A DNA stretch of 7,745 nt, from assembly GCA_905479905.1 (NCBI GenBank), contig CAJQOK010000201.1, positions 1-7,745 of the forward strand, in the 5' to 3' direction. How positions within the stretch are numbered: position 1 is the first letter of the stretch; each line of letters begins with the position of its first letter. Below are positions 1 through 6,777 of this stretch, one piece after another. A model generated the notes under the pieces. That model did no database searches. It was not told the origin of the DNA and saw only the letters and a list, made by a program, of their open reading frames with translations. The DNA comes from an uncultured Aliterella sp. (GTDB lineage: Bacteria; Cyanobacteriota; Cyanobacteriia; Cyanobacteriales; Chroococcidiopsidaceae). Position numbers and translations under genes: made by a program.

Positions 1-349
1 TCCCGCCTCGTTTCATACAGCTAGACTTTTGACAAACTAATATCGTTTCTTGCCCTTTAGCGGCGGTCGCGATCGCACTGGTTGGCTCTTGGCTAACCGT
101 GCTGGGAATAATTTGATCGGCTTTTAGCTTCAGCTTACAAGTTTTGCTATCAAGCTGCTTTTCTCCAGAAACTTTTACCCAGTCACCCGGTATCAAACGC
201 AACTGAAAACTATACCTTAGAGCCTTGGCAAGCTTAATCGTACACTCTCCGTCAGAGGTTGCAATTATCAGCTTTTTTGGTTTATTGTCTTCTACTTCAA
301 AACCAAGAAATCGCCCTTCAATGCTGAAACTTGCTACTTTTCTACTCAT
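1..349 (-). CDS. (2Fe-2S) ferredoxin-domain protein, 3' end cut by the window edge
   Basis: Reading the minus strand from ATG at 349-347 gives 116 codons with no stop before the left edge, so the C-terminus is missing. The first ~80 residues are a small, lysine-rich, probably beta-rich domain (SFSIEGRFLGF near residue 7, GDWVKVSG at 55-62, KLKLKAD at 72-78). A short linker rich in S, T and A follows. Then comes VCQKSSCMKRGG at 105-116, with Cys106 and Cys111 and a basic RGG turn. This is how the thioredoxin-like [2Fe-2S] ferredoxin domain begins in a cyanobacterial family I recall; further cysteines should lie beyond the edge. AAGGAA ends 7 nt before the ATG and supports this start. The partner and reaction are unknown; a soluble electron-transfer or Fe-S role is inference. 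It lies 46 bp downstream of another minus-strand gene, probably cotranscribed. Confidence 0.8.
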   Translation of the reverse strand, partial: MSRKVASFSIEGRFLGFEVEDNKPKKLIIATSDGECTIKLAKALRYSFQLRLIPGDWVKVSGEKQLDSKTCKLKLKADQIIPSTVSQEPTSAIATAAKGQETILVCQKSSCMKRGG

Positions 350-395
350 AATTTTATTCCTTATCTTTAACTACAACCAAGAATCTTTAAAAGTG

Positions 396-635
396 CTACC
401 AGCAATGCTCTAACCATTTCACCAATTCTTGCCGAGAAGCATTTAATTGTCTAGAAATGCTCCAAAGTTGAATAGCTGCCGAAGTATTGGTAATTTGCAC
501 TTGCAAAGGTTGGTCAATTGCACAAGTACAAGGAATAGCTAATTCTTGTAGGCGCTTATAAACGTACCACCTATCTGCCCAACTTACTTCAACCATTACG
601 CTTGCGGCTTGACAACTTGGCAACTTCACTGACAA
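396..635 (-). CDS. Small conserved cyanobacterial protein, Asr1405/Asl0597-like
   Basis: This short minus-strand gene of up to 79 aa ends in TAG at 398-396. The conserved-looking core is DRWYVYKRLQEL (residues 21-32), IPCTC (34-38), a QPLQVQI strand (42-48), AAIQLWSISRQL (53-64) and a C-terminal WLEHCW. From memory this matches the small cyanobacterial family called Asr1405/Asl0597, whose function is not known. I see no signal peptide or membrane segment. The Trp and Cys pattern suggests a compact fold, and Cys36, Cys38 and the Cys near the end could bind metal, but that is speculation. The start is uncertain: TTG at 635 has GGAG 4 nt upstream, GTG at 629 has the same GGAG at 10 nt, and ATG at 596 has no clear ribosome binding site. 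The ferredoxin-domain gene follows after 46 bp. Confidence 0.7.
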   Translation of the reverse strand: MSVKLPSCQAASVMVEVSWADRWYVYKRLQELAIPCTCAIDQPLQVQITNTSAAIQLWSISRQLNASRQELVKWLEHCW

Positions 636-863
636 TTATCTCCAAAGATGAAAAACATTTTTTGTAGCAAAAGTACAAGATTCGCAGTTCTGATACTTTT
701 TTATTAGCATACACTAATTGCAAATAATTCTCATAAAGATTGTAAAAAGATTTAGCGGTATTAGCGGAGACAGCGCGATCGCCTGGGTTGGGCGTAAAAT
801 GATAAGTGTTAATTGCTAAATAAATTTTTGTGCAGTCGCAAATCACTTAGACGCTGCCCAAAA
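636..863. other. Divergent intergenic region between the minus-strand gene pair and dps
   Basis: This AT-rich stretch must hold the promoters of the leftward gene pair and of rightward dps. I found no -35/-10 pair with good match and spacing on either strand, so I do not call a promoter. Visible structure is an inverted repeat AAAAGTA (669-675) and TACTTTT (694-700) around an 18-nt loop, a short direct repeat TTAGCGG (752-758 and 761-767), and one HIP1 palindrome at 775-782. An open frame on the minus strand (589-846) crosses it but looks spurious. Confidence 0.5.
641..646 (-). promoter_or_regulatory. Ribosome binding site candidate for the 396-635 gene
   Basis: On the minus strand the sequence TTTGGAGATAATTGTCAGTG places a GGAG core 4 nt before a TTG codon (635) and 10 nt before an in-frame GTG codon (629). 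It favours one of these non-ATG starts over the ATG at 596, which has no purine-rich element before it. Confidence 0.45.
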
Positions 864-870
864 GAGAGGA
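864..870 (+). promoter_or_regulatory. Ribosome binding site of dps
   Basis: GAGAGGA ends 5 nt before ATG at 876. This fixes the dps start at 876 rather than at an in-frame upstream TTG near 813, which would add 21 residues that do not look like Dps. Confidence 0.8.
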
Positions 871-875
871 TAACT

Positions 876-1430
876 ATGTCAGAATCTCAAACCCAACTAC
901 GCAACTTCGGTCAGGTTTACGACAATCCAGTGATGCTAGAGCGCAGTGTCACTGAGCCAGTTTGTGAAGGCTTAAACGTAGCTTTAGCAAGTTTTCAAGC
1001 GTTATATTTGCAGTACCAAAAGCACCATTTTGTTGTTGAAGGTGCAGAATTTTATATGCTGCATCAGTTTTTTGGGGAAAGCTACGAGCAAGTACAAACT
1101 CACGTTCATGATATTGGCGAACGCTTAGACGGCATTGGGGGCGTACCTGTGGCAAGTTTTAATAAATTAGCTCAACTATGTTGCTTCGAGCCAGAAGAAG
1201 ACGGAGTTTTCAATTGTAGAGCAATGGTAGAACACAACTTAGTTGCTGAACAAGCAATGATTACCTTGATTCGCCGCCAAGCTACCCAAGCCGAGAGTTT
1301 AGGCGATCGCGCTACCCGTTATTTGTACGAAACAATCTTACTCAAAACCGAAGAACGAGCTTATCATCTAGCCCACTTTTTAGCTCATGACAGCCTCACC
1401 TTGGGGTTTGTCGGCAATGGCAAAAATTAA
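876..1430 (+). CDS. dps: Dps-family miniferritin (DNA-binding protein from starved cells)
   Basis: This 184-aa protein has the length and four-helix layout of Dps, which normally forms a 12-subunit cytoplasmic shell that oxidises Fe(II), usually with H2O2, and stores the iron as mineral. The ferroxidase segment is recognisable: helix A ends in QKHHFVVEG (48-56), then LHQFF (62-66) and [14 protein letters not shown] (76-89). Aligned by eye to E. coli Dps, the site residues would be His51, His63, His78 and Glu82. Classical Dps has Asp where His78 sits, so this looks like the His-type centre described for Nostoc Dps4. The C-terminal helix has His164, His167 and His171. There is no lysine-rich DNA-binding tail at the N-terminus, so DNA binding is doubtful. 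The gene stands alone, divergent from the minus-strand pair and followed by carB. Confidence 0.9.
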   Translation: MSESQTQLRNFGQVYDNPVMLERSVTEPVCEGLNVALASFQALYLQYQKHHFVVEGAEFYMLHQFFGESYEQVQTHVHDIGERLDGIGGVPVASFNKLAQLCCFEPEEDGVFNCRAMVEHNLVAEQAMITLIRRQATQAESLGDRATRYLYETILLKTEERAYHLAHFLAHDSLTLGFVGNGKN

Positions 1431-1437
1431 TTAACCG

Positions 1438-1462
1438 AGGGGCGTATTTATAGGTGCGCCCT
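1438..1462. repeat. Imperfect hairpin downstream of dps, possible terminator or degraded repeat
   Basis: AGGGGCG (1438-1444) can pair with CGCCCT (1457-1462) with one bulged G, and inner G-T and A-T pairs extend the stem. It begins 7 nt after the dps stop. No T-run follows, so a classic intrinsic terminator is unlikely. The wording resembles the GGGGCGTA...TACGCCCC dyads scattered through Nostoc-type genomes, here degraded. Confidence 0.35.
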
Positions 1463-1526
1463 GCCCGTACACAATATGAATTGCAAAAATGATAAATAAG
1501 TAGCAACGAGAATTACATTAGGCGCT

Positions 1527-1532
1527 TAAAAT
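1527..1532 (+). promoter_or_regulatory. Possible -10 element for carB
   Basis: TAAAAT matches the -10 consensus at 5 of 6 positions and lies 38 nt before the carB start codon. No -35 match is found at 16-18 nt, so this is a weak call. Confidence 0.25.
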
Positions 1533-1547
1533 AGTCAGGATTTGCCT

Positions 1548-1562
1548 ATTCGTACTACGAAT
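1548..1562. promoter_or_regulatory. Perfect 7-bp dyad just before the carB start
   Basis: ATTCGTA-C-TACGAAT is an exact inverted repeat with a single central base, ending 8 nt before the carB ATG. It sits where a ribosome binding site would be, and no Shine-Dalgarno sequence is seen. The one-base centre makes a DNA-level operator more likely than an RNA hairpin. Function is inferred only. Confidence 0.35.
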
Positions 1563-1570
1563 TAACTACT

Positions 1571-4500
1571 ATGCCCCGCCGTGACGACCTCCATAAAATT
1601 TTGCTACTTGGCTCTGGGCCAATTGTAATTGGACAAGCCTGCGAGTTTGACTATTCTGGGACTCAAGCGTGCAAAGCACTGCGAGAAGAAGGTTATGAGG
1701 TGGTACTGGTCAATTCTAATCCTGCAACCATCATGACCGACCCGGAAACCGCCGATCGCACTTATATTGAGCCACTAACACCAGAATTTGTCGAAAAGAT
1801 TATTGCTAAAGAACGTCCCGATGCTTTACTACCCACGATGGGCGGACAAACGGCTCTAAATATAGCTGTGGCTTTAGCAAAAAGTGGCGCATTAGAAAAG
1901 TACAAAGTAGAATTGATTGGCGCAAAATTGCCAGCTATCGAAAAAGCTGAAGACAGACAATTATTTAAAGAAGCAATGGATCGCATTGGGGTAGCAATGT
2001 GTCCTTGCGGTACAGCGTCAACGGTCGAAGAATCAAAGGCTGTAGCGCAGTGGATTGGCTCTTACCCCTTAATTATTCGTCCAGCCTTTACTATGGGTGG
2101 TAGTGGTGGCGGTATTGCCTACAACCAAGAAGAATTTGAAGAAATGGCTCAAGTAGGGATTGATGCCAGCCCCGTTTCCCAAATTTTAATTGATAAGTCT
2201 TTACTGGGTTGGAAAGAGTATGAATTAGAAGTAATGCGCGATTTGGCAGATAACGTTGTAATTATTTGCTCGATTGAAAACCTCGATCCGATGGGCATTC
2301 ACACCGGAGACTCAATTACTGTTGCTCCGGCTCAAACCCTTACAGATAAAGAATATCAGCGCTTGCGAGATATGGCAATTAAAATTATCCGCGAAATTGG
2401 CGTAGAAACGGGCGGCTCTAATATTCAATTTGCAATTAATCCGGTAAATGGCGATGTAATTGTCATTGAAATGAATCCCCGCGTTTCTCGTTCTTCGGCG
2501 TTGGCTACTAAAGCTACAGGCTTCCCCATTGCTAAGTTTGCGGCAAAGTTGGCGGTAGGTTACACCCTAGACGAAATTACTAACGACATTACTAAAAAAA
2601 CTCCCGCATCTTTTGAACCAACTATTGACTATGTAGTTACAAAAATTCCCCGGTTTGCTTTTGAAAAGTTCCCCGGTTCTGAACCTGTGTTAACTACGCA
2701 AATGAAGTCTGTAGGCGAAGCTATGGCAATTGGACGCACCTTTAACGAGTCGTTTCAAAAAGCTTTGCGGAGTCTGGAAACTGGGCGCGCTGGTTGGGGA
2801 TGCGATCGCCCTGAAAAATTACCCAGTGGCGAACATCTCCGCCCTCAATTGCGAACTCCCAACCCCGAACGGATTTTTGCTGTGCGTCAAGCGATGCTTT
2901 TAGGGATGAGTGTAGAGGAAATTTATGAGTTAACAGGCATCGATCCTTGGTTTTTGGACAAAATGCAAATTTTGATCGAGACGGAAAAGTTTGTCAAAAG
3001 AACGCCGTTAAATCAGTTGACAAAAGAGAAAATGTATGCAGTTAAACGAGAAGGATTTAGCGATCGCCAAATTGCTTTTGCTACCAAAACAACAGAAGAC
3101 GAAGTTAGAACTTATCGCAAGCAGTTAGGGGTGATTCCGGTTTATAAAACTGTAGATACCTGCGCCGCCGAATTTGAGGCTTTGACCCCTTACCACTATT
3201 CCACCTACGAGGAAGAATCGGAGGTTAGACCCTCAAACAGGCAAAAAGTAATGATTTTAGGCGGTGGGCCAAACCGAATCGGACAGGGAATTGAATTTGA
3301 TTACTGTTGCTGTCATGCAAGTTACGCCCTCAAAGCGGCGGGATTTGAGACAATTATGGTCAACTCTAACCCTGAAACTGTATCGACTGATTATGACACT
3401 AGCGATCGCTTGTATTTTGAACCGCTTACTAAAGAAGATGTCCTCAACGTCATTGAAGCTGAAAACCCCATTGGGATAATTGTTCAATTTGGCGGTCAAA
3501 CTCCTTTAAAACTTGCTTTACCATTGCAGAGATATTTAGCGGAAAATGCCGATACCTTATCCACAACCAAAATTTGGGGAACTTCTCCCGACTCTATAGA
3601 TACAGCCGAAGACCGCGAACGTTTTGACAAGATTCTTAACGAGCTAAAGATTACTCAACCAGCTAATGGAATTGCTCGTAATTTTGACGATGCTTTAGTT
3701 GTCGCCGGAAAAATCGGCTATCCCGTAGTCGTGCGTCCTAGCTACGTTTTGGGCGGTCGGGCAATGGAAATTGTTTACTCTGACGCAGAATTAGAGCGGT
3801 ACATGGTTTATGCGGTGCAAGTAGAACCCGACCATCCAATTTTAATCGATAAGTTCTTAGAAAATGCTATCGAGGTTGATGTAGATGCGATCGCCGACCA
3901 CACCGGAAAAGTAGTAATTGGCGGCATTATGGAACATATCGAGCAAGCAGGAATTCACTCCGGCGACTCGGCTTGTTCTTTACCTACTATCTCGCTACCT
4001 ACAGCCGTTTTAGAGACAATTCGCACCTGGACAACCCAATTAGCCAAAGCATTAAATGTGATTGGTTTAATGAATATTCAGTTTGCCGTTGTCAATGCCC
4101 ACAGCTACAACCCCCAAGTCTACATTATTGAAGCTAATCCCCGCGCCTCGCGTACTGTACCTTTTGTATCAAAAACAACGGGCGTACCTTTAGCAAAACT
4201 TGCCTCTTTAATCATGTCCGGCAAAACCTTAGAATCGCTCAACTTTACGAGTGAACCTACACCTAGCCATATTGCTGTTAAAGAAGCCGTGTTACCTTTT
4301 AATAAATTCCCTGGAACTGATACAATTTTAGGGCCAGAGATGCGCTCTACCGGGGAAGTAATGGGCATTGACCGCGACTTTGGACGGGCATTTGCAAAAG
4401 GTGAATTAGGCGCAGGACAGGTACTACCATTAAGCGGCACAGTATTTGTATCATTGAGCGATCGCGATAAAGTTTTGGTAGTTCCCGTCATCAAAGAATT

Positions 4501-4852
4501 TATTGAGCTAGGCTTCCACGTTTTAGCCACCGATGGCACGCGCCGCACGTTGCTTGAGCATGGTTTAAAGGAAGTTGAATTAGTCCTAAAACTCCATGAA
4601 GGTCGCCCCCACGTCTTAGACGCGATGAAAAACCACAAAATTCAACTCATTATTAACACACCTTCCGGCTCAGAAGCTCAAACCGATGCGCGGTTAATTC
4701 GTCGTACCGCCATAACTTACAAAATCCCGATTATTACTACCATTGCTGGCGCTAAAGCGACGGCGGCGGCGATTCGCTCCATGCAAAGTACACCTTTAGA
4801 TGTCAAAGCCTTACAAGACTACTTACAGCCTAGTATTGCTGCGGGGGTTTAA
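1571..4852 (+). CDS. carB: Carbamoyl-phosphate synthetase large subunit
   Basis: CarB makes carbamoyl phosphate from bicarbonate, two ATP and ammonia supplied by the glutaminase subunit CarA, feeding arginine and pyrimidine synthesis in the cytoplasm. At 1093 aa it is full length. The first half opens with [17 protein letters not shown] (14-30), has the ATP-grasp glycine loop GGSGGG (176-181) and metal ligands Glu300 and Asn302 in [10 protein letters not shown]. The duplicated half starts at [12 protein letters not shown] (561-572) and repeats the ligands as Glu854 and Asn856 in EANPRASRT. The C-terminal MGS-like allosteric domain (about 956-1093) has ATDGTR, HEGRPH and IINTPSG motifs, the region where UMP, IMP and ornithine act in E. 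coli. The ATG is the first start after an in-frame TAG at 1532. carA is not adjacent, which is common in cyanobacteria. No frameshift or lost motif is visible. Confidence 0.98.
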   Translation: MPRRDDLHKILLLGSGPIVIGQACEFDYSGTQACKALREEGYEVVLVNSNPATIMTDPETADRTYIEPLTPEFVEKIIAKERPDALLPTMGGQTALNIAVALAKSGALEKYKVELIGAKLPAIEKAEDRQLFKEAMDRIGVAMCPCGTASTVEESKAVAQWIGSYPLIIRPAFTMGGSGGGIAYNQEEFEEMAQVGIDASPVSQILIDKSLLGWKEYELEVMRDLADNVVIICSIENLDPMGIHTGDSITVAPAQTLTDKEYQRLRDMAIKIIREIGVETGGSNIQFAINPVNGDVIVIEMNPRVSRSSALATKATGFPIAKFAAKLAVGYTLDEITNDITKKTPASFEPTIDYVVTKIPRFAFEKFPGSEPVLTTQMKSVGEAMAIGRTFNESFQKALRSLETGRAGWGCDRPEKLPSGEHLRPQLRTPNPERIFAVRQAMLLGMSVEEIYELTGIDPWFLDKMQILIETEKFVKRTPLNQLTKEKMYAVKREGFSDRQIAFATKTTEDEVRTYRKQLGVIPVYKTVDTCAAEFEALTPYHYSTYEEESEVRPSNRQKVMILGGGPNRIGQGIEFDYCCCHASYALKAAGFETIMVNSNPETVSTDYDTSDRLYFEPLTKEDVLNVIEAENPIGIIVQFGGQTPLKLALPLQRYLAENADTLSTTKIWGTSPDSIDTAEDRERFDKILNELKITQPANGIARNFDDALVVAGKIGYPVVVRPSYVLGGRAMEIVYSDAELERYMVYAVQVEPDHPILIDKFLENAIEVDVDAIADHTGKVVIGGIMEHIEQAGIHSGDSACSLPTISLPTAVLETIRTWTTQLAKALNVIGLMNIQFAVVNAHSYNPQVYIIEANPRASRTVPFVSKTTGVPLAKLASLIMSGKTLESLNFTSEPTPSHIAVKEAVLPFNKFPGTDTILGPEMRSTGEVMGIDRDFGRAFAKGELGAGQVLPLSGTVFVSLSDRDKVLVVPVIKEFIELGFHVLATDGTRRTLLEHGLKEVELVLKLHEGRPHVLDAMKNHKIQLIINTPSGSEAQTDARLIRRTAITYKIPIITTIAGAKATAAAIRSMQSTPLDVKALQDYLQPSIAAGV

Positions 4853-4888
4853 TAAATAGCTGTAGTAGAAAAATTTAACGAGGTTTCC

Positions 4889-4958
4889 AGCAACCTAGTT
4901 GCTTAGAGCGCGTCTGTTATTTGTTGGGGGTTTGGCAACAGACTCCCCAAATCTTGGG
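4889..4958 (+). terminator. Hairpin cluster after carB, possible terminator region
   Basis: AGCAAC-cta-GTTGCT (4889-4903) is a perfect 6-bp hairpin starting 36 nt after the carB stop. GTCTGTT (4912-4918) pairs exactly with AACAGAC (4937-4943). TTGGGG (4924-4929) can pair with CCCCAA (4945-4950), while the same CCCAA can instead pair with TTGGG (4954-4958). No long U-run follows any of them, so a textbook intrinsic terminator is not shown. Confidence 0.35.
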
Positions 4959-5030
4959 CTTCTACAACTAACCGCACCCTAGGAAAACTTTGTTACATCT
5001 TTCCCGCAAAATACCCATAAAACAAGTAGT

Positions 5031-5050
5031 CATAAATCTTCATAAATGTT
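5031..5050. repeat. Tandem CATAAAT repeat with 10-bp period
   Basis: CATAAATCTT is followed directly by CATAAATGTT, and a related CATAAAA lies at 5016-5022. The 10-bp period puts both copies on the same face of the helix, as for tandem response-regulator sites. No regulator can be named from the sequence. Confidence 0.35.
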
Positions 5051-5106
5051 ACAATTATTAATACAAGTAAAATTCTATGTAAGCCAAACAAAAAAGCAAC
5101 TTAGTG

Positions 5107-5112
5107 TATAAT
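5107..5112 (+). promoter_or_regulatory. Consensus -10 hexamer upstream of the sigma factor gene
   Basis: A perfect TATAAT preceded by TG lies 155 nt before the sigma gene start. No good -35 is present 16-18 nt upstream, but cyanobacterial type 2 promoters can work with a -10 and an activator. If used, the mRNA would carry a leader of about 150 nt. Confidence 0.35.
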
Positions 5113-5167
5113 TGACGCTCCACCTGTATACGTTCACTAATTAATGAAAAATTATTTGTAATCGGAG

Positions 5168-5190
5168 TTGACAATAATTCATAATTATTG
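5168..5190. promoter_or_regulatory. TTGACA box overlapped by a perfect 8-bp dyad
   Basis: TTGACA (5168-5173) is a consensus -35 hexamer. CAATAATT-cat-AATTATTG (5172-5190) is an exact inverted repeat that begins inside it. Allowing one bulged A, flanking TTG and CAA extend the symmetry to 11 bp. No consensus -10 is seen 17 nt downstream, so promoter use is uncertain. The arrangement fits an operator that blocks or positions polymerase, or an AT-rich hairpin in a longer leader. Confidence 0.4.
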
Positions 5191-5267
5191 CAAGAAGACT
5201 GTAAAAAATTGAAATATAAAGCGCGCCATTTTCCTGCCAAGCCCATTAATAATAAAAAAGTAGCGTT

Positions 5268-6227
5268 ATGAAGACCGCTCAGACTGCCACCGACTTAGTA
5301 CGTACATACTTACGTGAAATTGGTCGCGTACCCCTGCTAACCCACGAGCAGGAAATTTTATACGGAAAGCAAGTACAGCGTTCGAGCGCCTTACAAGTAG
5401 TAAGAGAAGCGTTAGTCGCTGAACATGGACGCGAACCAACTCAAGACGAATGGGCAACAGCCAGCGATGTAGAAGATAGTGAAGAACTGGCAAAAATCAT
5501 CGCCGCCGGAGAACTTGCCAAGCGCAAAATGGTAGAAGCAAATTTGCGTTTAGTAGTATCGGTTGCCAAAAAATACATTAAGCGCAACGTAGACTTGCTC
5601 GATCTGATCCAAGAAGGCACAATCGGAATGCAACGGGGGGTAGAAAAATTTGACCCCACAAAAGGCTATAGATTCTCAACTTATGCTTACTGGTGGATTC
5701 GTCAAGCAATAACCCGCGCGATCGCCGAAAAAGGGCGAACCATTCGTTTACCTATCCATATCACCGAAAAGCTTAACAAAATTAAAAAGGCTCAACGCCA
5801 GCTTTCTCAGAAATTAGGGCGCGCACCGACGGCGGCAGAACTGGCTACAGAGCTAGAATTAACTACTAAGCAAGTTAGAGAGTATCTAGAAAGAGCGCGT
5901 TTACCGCTATCGTTAGATTTGCGTGTGGGAGATAACCAAGATACGGAACTTGGGGAATTGCTAGAAGATACAGGCGCTTCTCCTGAAGAATTTGTGATGC
6001 AATCTTCTTTGGCAAGCGACTTAGATTTATTGATGGCAGATTTGACACCGCAGCAGAGAGAAGTATTGATATTGCGTTTTGGTTTAGCCGACGGACAAGC
6101 GCTAACTTTAGCAAAAATAGGCGATCGCCTAAATATTAGCCGCGAACGAGTTAGACAAATTGAACGCGAAGCTTTGACTAAACTCCGCAAGCGTAAAGCC
6201 GATATGGATCAATACCTGGCAAGCTAA
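5268..6227 (+). CDS. Group 2 RNA polymerase sigma-70 factor (RpoD-like, SigB/SigD type)
   Basis: This 319-aa sigma factor would guide RNA polymerase to promoters. It starts almost directly with region 1.2 ([22 protein letters not shown], about 8-29) and lacks region 1.1, marking it as a non-essential group 2 factor rather than the housekeeping SigA. Region 2 spans about 87-157; its 2.3-2.4 part [17 protein letters not shown] (136-152) melts and reads the -10 box. Region 3 spans about 162-240. Region 4 begins at [15 protein letters not shown] (259-273), and the helix-turn-helix [18 protein letters not shown] (284-301) reads the -35 box. Conservation in 2.4 and 4.2 predicts ordinary -10/-35 recognition. 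The ATG is the first start after an in-frame TAA at 5250, although no Shine-Dalgarno is seen. Cyanobacterial paralogues respond to light, nutrient or heat stress; which of SigB to SigE this is needs a tree. Confidence 0.93.
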   Translation: MKTAQTATDLVRTYLREIGRVPLLTHEQEILYGKQVQRSSALQVVREALVAEHGREPTQDEWATASDVEDSEELAKIIAAGELAKRKMVEANLRLVVSVAKKYIKRNVDLLDLIQEGTIGMQRGVEKFDPTKGYRFSTYAYWWIRQAITRAIAEKGRTIRLPIHITEKLNKIKKAQRQLSQKLGRAPTAAELATELELTTKQVREYLERARLPLSLDLRVGDNQDTELGELLEDTGASPEEFVMQSSLASDLDLLMADLTPQQREVLILRFGLADGQALTLAKIGDRLNISRERVRQIEREALTKLRKRKADMDQYLAS

Positions 6228-6291
6228 GGCTAAAAGCAAGAAACTACCCCAAAATAGGTTCGGTTTCATCGACTTCAAATCAATACATAGC

Positions 6292-6309
6292 TTGTTACAT
6301 TAGTTAGCA
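6292..6309 (+). promoter_or_regulatory. GTTACATT motif upstream of the DUF760 gene
   Basis: GTTACATT (6294-6301) matches one half of the RpaB-bound HLR1 consensus as I remember it. The following GTTAGCA (6303-6309) is only a degenerate second half at the wrong spacing, so the call is weak. It lies in the 152-bp gap after the sigma gene, within range of a promoter for the next gene. Confidence 0.2.
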
Positions 6310-6368
6310 CAAAGCAAAATTCTCGGCGACCCAGGCAACAAATTAAGCTACGGAAGCCCAAACCCAAC

Positions 6369-6373
6369 GGAGG
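6369..6373 (+). promoter_or_regulatory. Strong ribosome binding site fixing a GTG start
   Basis: GGAGG lies 6 nt before GTG at 6380. No other in-frame start occurs before the ATG codon of residue 49, so this site decides the start of the DUF760 gene. It is the best Shine-Dalgarno in the window. Confidence 0.85.
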
Positions 6374-6379
6374 CATCAA

Positions 6380-6712
6380 GTGAGCAATTCACCCAATCAA
6401 ATCTCAGAGTTTTTCAACGGCGAATCAGAAAATACTAACTTGCTGTGGCATTACGTCCAATCTCTGAATCCAGAAACAATTAATCAGCTATCTAAGCCTA
6501 GTTCTGGTGAAGTGTTCCAAGTTATGGAGCGTAATATAGTTGGGCTTTTGGGCGGCTTACCCTCCGAACACTTTGATGTCACAATCAGCACCAACCGGGA
6601 AAATTTGGGTAGGCTTTTAGCTTCCGCAATGATTAGCGGCTATTTTTTGCGTAACGCCGAACAAAGAATGACCTTTGACAAAGCTTTGCAAGCATCAGAA
6701 GTTAGCGAATAA
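6380..6712 (+). CDS. DUF760 family protein
   Basis: This 110-aa soluble protein fits the DUF760 family, found in cyanobacteria and in plant plastids and of unknown biochemical function. The diagnostic stretches are LLWHYVQSLNPETINQLSKP (21-40), EVFQVMERNIVGLLGGLPSEHFDV (44-67) and NRENLGRLLASAMISGYFLRNAEQRM (72-97), mostly helical by pattern. There is no signal peptide and no convincing membrane helix. Length is normal for the short, single-domain form. It starts at GTG behind a strong GGAGG, 152 bp after the sigma gene, and ends just before a strong terminator, so it is probably its own unit or the distal gene of a sigma-DUF760 transcript. Shared regulation with the sigma factor is possible but not shown. 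Confidence 0.88.
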   Translation: MSNSPNQISEFFNGESENTNLLWHYVQSLNPETINQLSKPSSGEVFQVMERNIVGLLGGLPSEHFDVTISTNRENLGRLLASAMISGYFLRNAEQRMTFDKALQASEVSE

Positions 6713-6729
6713 AGTAAGTTTGAATTTTC

Positions 6730-6777
6730 TAAAACAAGGGCAGACTAACTTTTTGTCTGCCCTTGTTTTAATAATTT
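6730..6777 (+). terminator. Rho-independent terminator after the DUF760 gene
   Basis: TAAAACAAGGGCAGAC (6730-6745) and GTCTGCCCTTGTTTTA (6755-6770) form a perfect 16-bp stem around a 9-nt loop, with a GC-rich core and a T-rich 3' arm followed by ATAATTT. It lies 17 nt after the stop codon. The 5' arm is A-rich, so it could also act on transcripts from the other strand. It ends only 7 nt before the mutT start codon. Confidence 0.88.

Larger units (their letters stand above)
4853..5267. other. 415-bp AT-rich intergenic region between carB and the sigma factor gene
   Basis: No credible gene lies here; a 62-codon minus-strand frame (5058-5246) looks like chance. The left part (4889-4958) holds GC-containing hairpins that may end carB transcription. 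The right part (about 4990-5190) is AT-rich and holds GTTACA motifs, CATAAAT repeats, a perfect TATAAT and a TTGACA with a perfect dyad. It therefore probably carries the sigma gene promoter and a long leader. Confidence 0.7.

Noticed and set aside
225..413. 62-codon plus-strand open frame
   Set aside because: It lies antisense to the ferredoxin-domain gene and the gap after it; its hydrophobic C-terminus is a by-product of AT-rich intergenic DNA.
589..846. 85-codon minus-strand open frame between the Asr1405-like gene and dps
   Set aside because: It needs a GTG start without a ribosome binding site, overlaps the Asr1405-like gene by 47 bp, covers the divergent promoter region, and its sequence matches no family I know.
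813..875. N-terminal extension of dps by 21 codons from an upstream TTG
   Set aside because: The Shine-Dalgarno GAGAGGA at 864-870 fits ATG 876, and the extra residues are basic and Cys-containing, unlike a Dps N-terminus.
1500..1516. NtcA site (GTA-N8-TAC) before carB
   Set aside because: The GTA and TAC here are separated by 11 nt, not 8, and no suitable -10 is at the expected distance.
4120..4638. 172-codon open frame on the minus strand inside carB, and other shorter frames inside carB
   Set aside because: They are antisense or out-of-frame shadows of a fully conserved carB coding region, with no recognisable domain.
5058..5246. 62-codon minus-strand frame in the carB-sigma gap
   Set aside because: The region is AT-rich with promoter-like signals on the other strand, and the translation shows no family resemblance or ribosome binding site.
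5807..6190. 127-codon minus-strand frame inside the sigma factor gene
   Set aside because: It is a Ser-rich antisense shadow of conserved sigma regions 3 and 4.
6330..6379. Possible riboswitch in the DUF760 leader, from a GCTACGGAAGCCC stretch reminiscent of the cyanobacterial glnA (glutamine) RNA motif
   Set aside because: The flanking helices of that motif are not present; only a short stretch looks similar, and no stable stem can be drawn by eye.
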